Shown: one piece after another, positions 11,401 through 23,400 of the stretch
How the letters are laid out: every line of letters starts with the position of its first letter
Numbering within the stretch: the stretch's first letter is position 1
Source: Argyresthia goedartella
Lineage: Eukaryota > Arthropoda > Insecta > Lepidoptera > Argyresthiidae
Reading direction: 5' to 3'
NCBI GenBank assembly: GCA_949825045.1
Contig: OX463815.1
Location: 26,713,356 to 26,777,355 of the forward strand
DNA length: 64,000 bases
Translations under genes and position numbers: made by a program
Notes under the pieces: generated by a model
Seen by the model: the letters and a program-made list of their open reading frames with translations, nothing else
Databases searched by the model: none
Told to the model about the DNA's origin: nothing

Positions 11401-14400
11401 ATGATTTCTACAGCCTATCTTTTCAACAGTGATCGAAGGATATGGCCGTGTGTCCAAAATTTTTGCATAAGTGCTACTGTCGCCATCTGCAATATATCTT
11501 CCATAAATAAGACCATGCATATCTATTGACCTTTTAAATCCCTCAGCAATTATCGTAGATTCCATGGACGCGGAAGCCCCGCTGAAATTTTTAAAGCACT
11601 CGTGGTCTTTCACTTTCTCTTTCCTTTTATCTGCTCTAGCACAAATGCAGCAATATTTATTTTTAACAGACATATATAGAACTTGACCAAATAGTCTCCC
11701 AATGATGGCCGCAGCACCTGATAATGCGGCATAATTTGACTTGTATGAGCGTTTGCACCAGCAACCATCTAAGATGACATCGATTATGGGTATTCCGTCC
11801 TTGGTGACACTTCCTTCTTTCAAAGCTGCTTTTTTTTCACGTTCGCCAGCCTTTCTCATTTCCTCCCACGCTGTCACTTCCCATTCATCAAAAACCTCAT
11901 CTTGGGCTTTTTTGTATCTATAACTAGTCATGGCTGGTTAATCAAGAGATGCCGATAATTGATTCAGTTGAGCATTACCACACCCTGCCGCTATCATCCC
12001 CGAAACTGCCATTTTATTTAAATTTTCTGATGAATTCTTTATGGTGAAATCTTTTTTTGCATAGTAAGCATACAAATGAAAATTCCGATGACAGGCAAGA
12101 CTGTTTTTCTGATACCAGTTTTTCTGATCCATTGTATAGATATTTCAAATAGTTTATCAAAAAAAAATGTCAATTATTCTGTGACCAGTCACACTGCTGT
12201 CTATTACATCCTGAAACAAGATAAATAACACATATTTAATTCAGTAACACTCAGTTTTTTTTTTAGTAGAATTATACTTAACTACAGAACAAAATAGACC
12301 AGTTATTGACCACAATTGACCACAGATGTGATAGATGACAAAAAAACAGATTCCTGATCAAGATTCAATCTTCGAAAAATCATAACTCACATCATTATTT
12401 TCAGTCTCTATTTCATATAGTTGAAGCCCACCATCGTCGCTGACTTCCACTGAGTGCTCGATGTCATCGTCATGTGGTCTCCTCCTCGAAATAATGCTTA
12501 ACCTAAAAATAAATAAAACGGTAACTATTGAAAGCAAATTACTTATTATGAATATTTTAATTTTTTTTACTAGGTATTTGAATTGCAAAAAATCTAAGTG
12601 GGACCATAGGCATTCCACAATCGGTAAACTGCTGAATTACGTAAAATTAGTTTTATGTGTCTGACTTTCACCCAGGTAGCTGTTAAGGCAAAGACTGAGT
12701 GTTTAAAGCTAAGATTGTGCAGTGTTACATTCCTTTTGCCACCACTTATAATCCTTGAATGCTTTATCTTTATAAATTGGCAAGAAATTCGCAATTTTCC
12801 ACGATAATTTGGGGGGACTTAAAATAAGTTACAAAATAATTTAGTCACCTTTTTTTTCCAATAACTTGGTAGTTGGAAATTGTTGATCGTCCAAATTTAA
12901 ATATGACATTGGCGCATCTATATTTTGTTCTTCTGTTGCTGATGTTTCGCATGTATACGAAGTCAGCTCTGGTGCTGTGATTTTGTCGGATTGGTTTGCG
13001 CTGTAAAATAAAATTTGTATCTAAATATTCAATGAAAACCAAAACAAAAGTAGCAATGTAAGAAATAATTAAAACCTACAAAAATACATGATAAGGTTTG
13101 AATTGTTTTTTTTTATTGGTTTCCTATCTGAAATATATTTTCCATGAAGATGCTTTATTAAACTTATTCGCACATGTGATAATTACAAAGTCATTGACAC
13201 TTAATTAATTCATAATTCCTTATTGAACACAGTTATTTAAAAAGATACATTAAGTGAAAACATATGTACAAAGGCGAGCTTATCTCTAAAAAGAGATTTC
13301 TTCCGGCAAAACAACGCATGACTCCCAGAACATTTATCAAGAAATTTTATTTTACGAGATTAATTAAGGCATATAGTTTGCTTACCCATTTTTTTCCAAA
13401 AAGTTGGTAGTTGGACATTGTTGGTCGCCCAAATTTAAATATAATAATGGCGACTCCATCGTTTTGTTTTCCATCGCTGCTGTTTCGCATGCATGCTCTA
13501 ATGTCAGTCCTGGCGCTGTCATTTCGTCGGATTGATTTGCTCTGTAAAATAAAATTTGAATCTAAATATTCAACGCAAACCAAACCACTAAAGGTTTTTA
13601 GCAACATTTGACGCAGACGCGACAAAGTTCAAAATATTTATAATTTACAGAATCAGTTTCTACATTTCAATTATTTTTTCCACGAAAATACCTACGCTCA
13701 CAAAGTCAATTCTATAGACCATATTTTTTGGAACCAACCATGAAAACGCGAAAAAAATAACAGCTCCTCATTACATTTCCGCCCATTAGGTAGGTATTGC
13801 ACTTCTATGAAACAGCTGACGTTTATTACGTGATTTCGAGGTTTGCCCTAAGAAAAATATGTTCTATGATGTAGGTCTCTACAAATATCTCTACCTACAC
13901 GTTTTATGCATCGAAAATGGGATGAATATAAAGACATGAATACTTACTTTTTATTTTCCCTCATTTGACGAGCACTTTCTCTTAGATGTTTCAAGTGGTT
14001 GGTTTTGTTTACATTTCGTTTGATTCTGTTTCTATTCCCCATATCGACAATGTAATTAAAACCTGAACGTTATTTATTCACTTATTAAAAACTTCCGAGT
14101 ACCGATTACCGACACAGGACTATCTTGGACAGAGGTCACGGGCTAACTGGGTGGGAATACGAATCTAAACGAAAGTGACAGCGTTAATTACTACCACATA
14201 GGATAAAAAGAGAGCGTAAACAATGCGCTTGACTCAAACTAAGATACACGTTATCGCCAAACCACATAAAAATTGTTTTAAAATAAACCACATTACTTTT
14301 TCAAAAATATTTTTCGGGAGAATTTACGAATACATAATACCTACATTTTGAATGCAATTCCGCAATGAAATTACTTAGGATTTCAGAATTACAGGAAAAA

Positions 14401-17400
14401 ATAAAACAATTTAGAGGTATTTTCGTAATTAAATTCTATCGAGAAAATTGTATCCAATCGCGTTTTCCTTTTGTGAGAATCTTAATCAAATACTCAATAA
14501 ACGTTAACCCAAATATCAAATCTGTAGATGACTTTAAAGTGGAGTAAATGGATTTGAAATAAACCCCATTTTTGTTTTGTATCGTCTTAAGAGAAATCCG
14601 CCGCGTCGCCTCACGGAGTCGAAGGTATAGGATAGGTCTTGGAGACAGACTGACCCAAGCACTTCCTTTCGTTCAAACTTCGGGTGCCGTCGGAACTAAA
14701 GACGACGTTCTTGGCCAAGAATTACTGGTCAGAGGGCATTGTATACCGACGCTTTTGGGAAAGCGAAACCGACCAGGAAGAAAATCCCTTACTAGGCTTG
14801 AGAATTTGTGTTCTTTATAAACTATTATGCATCTCTAGTTTAAAGGTATTTATAGATATGGGTTCTTATTAACCTGAAACATAAATCATTACAAAAAAAC
14901 TAATAAAAAAAATAATAATATATAAATGGTCTTCTATGGCTAAAATCTTTATAATAATAACATCAAGGACCGTGACCTTTAATTTTGTTTAGAAGCAGTT
15001 GGCGTAAGCCCGTGTGACAGAAAAAAACACTTCTTAAAACAAGAGTGAAATGAAAAATTCTGAAACATATAATAATAATAAATATTAGAGGACAATCTTA
15101 CAGAAATCGAAGTCCATAGTAAGCTCAATAAGGCTTGTGTTGTGGGTACTAGACGACGATATATTTAATACAGATAAGTAATTATGTTAATACAAAGAAA
15201 ACATCCAACACTAAGAAACGATTATGCATGCTCATCACACAAATATTTGGCCTTACCGGGATTCGAACCCAGGACCGTCAGCTTTGTAGGCAGGGTCACT
15301 ACCCGCTAGGCTAAGCCGGTCGTCACGTTTATAATGGCTACATATAGCTTCCACAAGGCCGGTCTCTTGGAGATTACCTTTTTTCACAAAAAAATATGTA
15401 ATAAATACATTCCATTTTTGATCGATTTTCTTTAAATCAGATCGAAGACATGCGGTTCGATCCGCGGAACGGATCTAAAAGTTATGAGGATTCGAGAAAT
15501 CGATAGTTACAATAGTAACTATCGGATCGCACATCCCTACACTATTCACAAAAAAAAAAATAGTGATGGGGTAAATAACGATATTTTATCAATAAAAATA
15601 ACGTTGTTTACCCCCATGATTTGTTGATTAAATAATAATAAATGCGGCTGGTGAGGAGTTTTACCTACAAGTAATATTTTTTGGCATATAGAATATTGTT
15701 AGTCCATGGTCGTCACAATGACCACACCGTTCTTGCACTTTTATTTGCCGGGCAGCTAAAATATTAAAGAGCAACTTTTAATAGGCATCTAATATATTAG
15801 CACCAATAAATTTAGATAAGCATAAAAAATTCGATAACATAAAATTAAAAAAATGCCAGGAAAATCAAATAACAAAAAAAAATGCACGCAAATTTAAATT
15901 ATAGGTTGGCTACTAAAAATAACTTGGCATCTAATATTGTAAACACACACCTTCTAAAGACAAGTTCCTGATAAAAGTATTAGTTTATGTGACTGTTACG
16001 AGTACGTAATTAGATGTTGCTCTGACTGAATTCACAACAATGGCACAATTGTTTTTATGTTATGAAGATGTTACAAATATGTTAATACTTCGTTAAAGCC
16101 TGTAACGGTAGTTATGAATGGAAATATACAGTGTGTTACTTGCAGCTGGGTTTTTAATTAAGGTCGTTAAAATAACGTGTGTCTGTAACGTAACCATAAC
16201 ATTAATTTAATTAATAAATTAAATTTCAGAGTTTGTTAAATTTCTAACAAAATTTTAATTGCCCGCAATGTAAAGCACGCAAGTTACTTACTTACTTAGT
16301 TGTCGTGCCTGTCACACTGTCACACTATCGACATGCCTTGCACCAAGTAATTCAACGACATGAGTTACGACTATTAGGCAATACGTCTACTACATTTAAG
16401 CTGCAAATTTATAAAGTTTAATTGTGGAGTTAATTAACATAATTATGATTTACTAATACGTGCAAACGATTGTTAACGGAGCATGTTATTATCAGTTTTA
16501 ATAAATGCCCACATGCCGGTAAGACTGTATAATAATAATAATAACAAATGTAGCCCATTAATGTCCCTGCCGAGGGGCACATGCCTTTACCCGGATATAA
16601 GTAAGATTAAGCCATACTCCACCACACTGGCTCAGTGCGGGTTGATGAGGGTTTTACCATGTAGCGATAGTAACCGGGACCTACAGCTTTACGTGTCATC
16701 CGAAAGACTGAACTTCTGATACTGTACTTCAGATAATTAATTATCAGGTCAGATTTCGAACCTGCTTCCCTGTAGGAGAAGCAAGCGTGAAACCCATTAG
16801 ACCACGGAGCTCATATGAATAGAAATAAAAATAATGAAAGGCAGTAAAATACGAGTGTGGGTTTATGAAACGAGTTTGAACGCATCTTAAAGGGTTTATG
16901 ATATGTGTGTAGATAATGAGATTGACAATATCTGTGCCGCTGCGGTTGTGGCTCTGCCTACCACGCGAGAGGTCCCGGGTTCGATCCCCGGCCGGGGATA
17001 GAGAAAAATAATCCCCAGGTCTTGGATATTTATATGTGTGTGACGTCGCTGTATCTGGTTCCCACGACACAGGGTATCCTAGTGGGCCAGAAGCTGTATT
17101 TGTTCCTGTAGGTAAATGTATTGTTGAAAATATTTAGAGTATACTAGTTTGATTTATATTATCGCGTGATAAATTATTTAACTGGTTTTAAACACTGCGG
17201 CAAGCTGCCATTCATCATTTATATGCTATAGATAGATATTTCCAGATACCGCAAGCAAGGGTCTCTCAGACCTCTCGTCATCAGTTACGTTACACAATAT
17301 CCATGACACCGAAGTTTAAGAATCTGAGTATATAAAGTATCTGTGACACATTTTGGGCATTTTAATTTGTCAAACTAGTCCGTCGAAGTAAATATTATTA

Positions 17401-20400
17401 TATTATTATTAGACTTTATGTAACCAAGGGCCTTAACACATATTTTGAATATTGTATTTCACAAAATAACCACTCGCACATCTGTTGGTAGGACACTACG
17501 AAAAGTTAGCAGGATGTAGATGAACTTAAATTTAAGTCGATGTTTGAGTAAAAATTAAGGATGGCGCAAACAATCAATCAAACAATCAATTAAACTTTTT
17601 GATGTTTTTACGGACTGATTTCTGAAAAAAGAGCTTTGCGATTGCCAGGAAAGCCAAACACATATTTGTTTAACAAGATATTTAGATCGAAACTTTGACT
17701 TTTTGTTTTAACACTTTGAATGCCACTTCCGCATTGCGTTGCGTATTAGGCACCGGGGCGTGGTAAAAGGTCCTAGCAAAGTATATGAACTGAATGTATC
17801 CGGCATTGGACAAAGGACTGTGACGGCATTGCGCTTGGATTATCAATAATCCGTTAAGTTATTGCCGCTTTTTCGTATTGCTAACGGTAATGTTTTTATC
17901 TACTTATGAATATTTCTAAAAAGGAAAACAAAAAATTCGGCAACACAAAAAAAACAAAAAAACAAACAAAAACATTTACATACAGGCACATACATTGTTT
18001 CTGACCTCACACTAGGATACCCTGTGTTGTGGGAACCAGAAACAGCGACGTCACACACATATTAAACATCAAAGACCTGTTTTTTTTTTCCTTTACCCCA
18101 GCCGGGGATCGAACCCGGGACATCTCGCATGGTAGGCAAAGCCACAGAGGTCGTCAAACGTCAAACGTCACACGATTGAACCATTTTAATGTGGCAGTCA
18201 AAGGTCATGCTCGTTACCCTAGAGACGTCTTCCTGCGACTGAATGCTGAAGTGCGCTGTGCCGACGACGTACACCTTGCCGCCCGACGGAGCCTCCAGTA
18301 CCGTCACCGTACTGGGTAGCCCGTCGTCCATCGGCAACTCGGGGACTCCTGTGTGGCGGCAAACGTACTGTTCACTACACCTATCATTTTTATTGACACA
18401 CTGTATTCGCCGCAAAGTCAACTTGGCACCCGTGAGGAAGGCGTTTCCCCTCCCTCTCTCGCTGGCTCTCGCCCTCGACGCTATGACGCCATCAGAAGGA
18501 GGTGACAAGTTAACTATGGCGTATAGAACATACATTCCTTTGGTACAACACAACGAAACTTTAATTGGAACTTACATAATTATTGTAAGGCCCCTATTAC
18601 AACTATCATGTATATCTATGATGCAAGATATTGCAAGTAAAGATATATCTTTACTTTATATATGTATCTATCTTAATATATCTTTCACAGACAACTCGTG
18701 AAGGTGAGAGAAAAATATCTATCATAGGGCCAGATCTTTTAATACACCCCTAATGTTCTTGTATGTACAGACAAACACATTGTTCTGGTCCAAAACTGAA
18801 CTGGAACTGTGTCGCGAGAAACAGAAACAGCGTCATCAGAAACGTAAACATCTGAGACCGAGGATTTCTTATTCTACATTAATAACTGATTACTGTTTCT
18901 TCGATTCTGGTCGAAAGAAGAAAATTACCAAAATTAATAGAGAAGAATGAGTTTTCAGCGAGTGAAAAATTACTACAGATAAAACTCACCTTCTACATCA
19001 CACTCAGGATTTGAATCTCCTATCTGATAATCAGACGAGCTTTCTTTCTTTGGACGAGGTGTCGATGTGGCAGGATACTTTGGTTTCTCTGGAAAAAAAT
19101 GCAGTAAAGTCAATGAATACACACTCATTCCATTTCAATTTATGCCAGAATGGTTGAGAGAAAACAAAAGGGTTTGCAGTAATTTTCCTGGCTGCAAGAC
19201 CCACTAATAAAAGTTATGCAAAAACATGAACTACGATTGTTAGTATTTTTATTTTATGTTCTAGACATATTTTTTTACACACTTTTTTTTATATATATTT
19301 TTCTTTTAAACAACATTTTATGACTGTAAAGATTCCTTTATGTAGAAGGGTCAAAGCTAGACTGACTACTGTTACACCCTAATATGGAGAAGCCCTTGTA
19401 ATGCTTCACATATATGCAGTAGCTTATTGGATTAACTTCACCGACACCTAAGATTATAATAATTAATTCTTAAATTTTATTAGTTTTTTCTGCTGTCAAC
19501 TGTCAACCAGTGCTCCCGAACATTTAACAGTTTTTTCAATCCCAAATAACAGTTTTATACCCAAAAATTACTCCAAAGTGATGGTGAAGTGCTAAAGACC
19601 ATGTAGGAATGTTATCCAAGTGCAAAACTAACTACAACATTACAATCAGTGCTGCAATCGCAGAACCCTTTTTGTGCACCTACCCACCAGATAATTTGTA
19701 TTTTATGGCTGCGTCCCAAAACCTTTTGAAAAATAGGCCTTAGCCATCATGACTTTTGCTACGATTCCAGGAGTGTTGCCATAGCGCCGAAATAAAAAAC
19801 TACCAAATGATAACAAGTGATGACCGATACCAACTCCGACATGTCCTCCGAATCCAACCACAACAACCTGGCTACACAACAAAAGCCAGATATGATTGGA
19901 AGCAAGACTCTTGTGCATACAGTCTTACATTCTAGTCTGTTTATAAAAAGAGACCAAAGTAACTCTGTTGGCAGCATACCAAATAATGATAATGCCGACG
20001 GCAAAACTCTACAACCTGCTGTCATTGACTTGTCAACAGCTTTATTTATTTATTTATTTTTACATTAATTATTATTTGGGCTCTTACAGAAAATTCCAAA
20101 TAAATATAATAATAATAAATAATAAAAATACATGCCATAACCAAACCAACAATGATGGACATCAAATTAACATAAGGGCACCTTCCTCCTGGCATGAGTG
20201 CCGTTGTCAAAACAATCGCAAAAAAGAAAAAGGGCAAACACACCCCCACCAGAAACCCCAACATTCAATAGTTTTGATGGTCTACAAATTGAATCCACAA
20301 ACAATGATGAAAAATACCCACAAGCCCAACCTAAGGCAAGTAAACCACCACCAATTGTTCTCTAAGGCATAGACGATGTAAATAAATTATCAGAACTACT

Positions 20401-23400
20401 GTAAACTGTGGCAGAAACAAATGAATTCACCTACAAGGTGGTGGACAGGAACCAACTTAGAATCAGCACCATCGAAATTGCTGATAATATAAGAAAATTA
20501 TCACCCTTTTTAGACAACATGGCCTCATAGACCATGCTTCAACCATAAAGATCAGCGATGCTACAGGCTGGTCATCAGAAACCTGCCTCACACGACTCCA
20601 TTAGACTCAATAAACGCTATGGAAACCAGTGGAAACATTGATACCGAAGAAAGTATCAATGTAAAATTTGGGCTAGATAAAAGGCAAAAAGGATTTGTCA
20701 AAATAAGGATGCAACGCAAACGCAAACGTTCATTTGCACCACTCCAAAAGTACTTAATTTATCCAGACCCAGCGTCGTGAAATATATAGCGGATGTTGTA
20801 GAATATAGAGTGGAGTGCTGTCGAGTTTAGGAGTAGTTTGTAAGAAGTTGAGTAGGAGCGTCAATATACTGTCTCCTTCGATGGAAACTTTGCTAAACTT
20901 TACTTCCAACTACCTGCTAACTTTAAAACACCTGTGAAGAACGACGGCACCAGCTGGGTGCTCTCAGCTCTATGTGTGTTGAGAATATCCGTGAGCTTAG
21001 TTCATTTAATTATCCGACAAACACAAAATTGGGGATTTATGCGTAAACCTTTTCTCTACCTTTTTTGTAAACTTAATAATATAATAATAATAATTTCTTT
21101 GTTGCACACAAATCATACAAAAAAACAAGAGTTACATAAAAAAGTGTAGAAAGGCGAGCTTATCTCTAATAAGAGATCTCTTGCATACTACCTATAACTT
21201 TAAAGAGAGAGGTAATGCTTCTTCACACGACTTTTAAATATATTCAGAGTAGGACTGTCCCTGATGGTGCAGGGCAGTGCATTCCACAACCGAATGGCCC
21301 GGGGTCTAAACCCGTTACCATAGAAAGCGGTGAAGATTTTTAGGTAACAATCATCACCGCTTCTTACATCTTTACATATAATAACATCTCATCAACATCA
21401 AGTCCAGGTGGACTGAAAAACAAAGTTGCCAAGGACTTAAAGTACATCTACCACCAAGCAGTCACTATTGAAGGTCCTCGGAGGAAGAAGACACTTGTCC
21501 AATGTATTATTGACTACTTCTTGAGACCTTACAGATGTGTGAAATGTGCACAACCGCATAAAACATCAGAGTGCCCAAACCGCGATCGCATCTCTCCTGC
21601 CACTTGCGCGTTATGCCAAGGGTAAATTACAAAGGTTGCGAAGTATACAAAGATATAATATCAAGAAGAGAATATAGATACCCAAAAATACAACAAACGA
21701 GAAAAATAGACAAATGGCCATAAGAAGAACCACAGGCAGGAAATACTAATGAAAAACCAAGCAAGAACAACCGTTCATACTCTGAGGTACTCAAGCCACC
21801 AAATAAAGAAAACGCACAACCTGAAGTAGACAAACAAACAACAAGCCAAACCATAGAATACTTACTTCTAAAACAGGCAGAGAAACTCGAACTGATTATT
21901 CAACAAATGGGCACGCTATGCTCATCCCCAACCTCGTCAACAAGATATCACCGTGAATCCACTACTAATAGCAACATGGAACATCAATGGATTATCCCCA
22001 AATAAGGACGAAGTAGAAACATTCCTATATCTTCATCACATTGACAATCTACTGGTTACAGAGACCCACTTCAAAGCAAACAGTAGAATTAACATTCAGA
22101 ACTATAACATTTACATCTCAAACCATCCGGATGGGACTGCACACGATGGTTCTGCGGTTATCATAAGGTTTTCCATAAGACATTTTGATTTGCCTTAATT
22201 TCAAACCCCAGAGATCCATGGCACTACCATATGTATAGAGGACAAAAATGGAGACTTCAACATTTCGTCTGCTTACTGTCCCCCGAGACGTGGTTTTATA
22301 TCAGAATAACTTTTTACAACGTACTTTCAAACCCTGGGCAATCGATTCATAGCCGGTGGTAATAGGAATGCCAAACACACACACTGGGGCTCCAGACTCA
22401 CCACCACTAGAGGAAGAAAACTGAAGAAATCTGTGGATTAAAATCATCTCAAAACACACACATTATGTGAACCTACTCACTGGCCAACTGATCCTCACAA
22501 ACTTACGGATATCAAAGACTTCTTCATAACCAAAGGTTTGCCTCTTCTGTTCTTTAAGATCGAGACCTGTCTGGTCGAATCGTCAAACGTTCCTATTATA
22601 CTAACTGCCAGTGCAACAGTGCTATACCGTCAGAAACGAGCAGTATTTTACAATAAGCTTACTGACTGGTACTCGTTCCGGGATATTGTAGAAGATACTC
22701 TAAACTTAAAAGTGATACTTAAAACAGGAGAAGACTTTGAAGCTGCTACAAAGGACCCGACAAGTATAATTCAGTCTGCCTGCTGGAGGAGTACACCTGT
22801 ATCCAACCGATTGTCGAGAAGCAAAGAGGTCCCATACGAAAAAAAAACGGCCAAGTGCGAGTCGGACTCGCGCACGTAGGGTTCCGTACCACCGTACAAT
22901 GGTAGGGATGGTGTGGAGTGAATATTTTGGATTTACATAGCAAAATGTTGTTTATAAAGTTATTGGTGCGCGTACTTTCACAGTCCATGTACATAACCAG
23001 GTGCATTCATTCATAAGTTTGTATGTGGTATTGAAAGAATTGTTGTATGGGAGCCCCCTAAAATGTTAATTTTATTCTGTTTTTTAGTATTTATTGTTAA
23101 AGCGACAACAAAAATACATCATCTGTGAACATTTAAACTGTCCAACTATCACGGTTCATTGAGATACAGCCTGGTGACAGACGGGCACACAGACACACAG
23201 AAAGACAGCCAGCGGAGTCATAGTAATAGCATCCCGTGTTTACAGTCGACATCCGGATGACAAAGCCGCATTTAACATCTGGAAACTAAAGAGCCTAATT
23301 TCGGATGCAAACAACGTTACTGCTCAAGCACATCTCGAATCGCTAACTGCAAACTAAAAAAACGGACTACTCTCTCTCGCGTGCTTATATAAATTCAACC

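Larger units (their letters stand above)
9425..14042 (-). pseudogene. Mutator-like transposase fused to YqaJ nuclease, 5 exons, decayed
   Basis: Five exons with agreeing phases: 13948-14042 (MGNRNRIKRNVNK), 13386-13541, 12848-13000, 12391-12502 (acidic, RRRPHDDDIEH) and 12210-9425. The last holds a Mutator-like transposase domain (DGCWCKRSYKSNYAALSG, YIADGDSSTY, CRNHILRNFCNK), then a YqaJ-type PD-(D/E)XK nuclease (LRRNLLTASNFGRVVK, NHGRKHE, FLGATPDGIT, IEIKCP, AQGQMH). YqaJ relatives are lambda-exonuclease-like recombination nucleases. Decay: a frameshift near 12070, stops near 11940 and 11020, a frameshift near 11225, and a 407-bp repeat inserted at 10146-10552. Exons 2 and 3 are duplicates. 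The nuclease residues look intact. The element lies in TRABD intron 4 on the same strand. It is probably a TE gene rather than a host gene. Confidence 0.82.

Noticed and set aside
18753..18950. Basic 65-residue frame (FWSKTELELCREKQKQ) as a gene
   Set aside because: Inside a TRABD intron on the other strand, with no recognisable motif or splice context.
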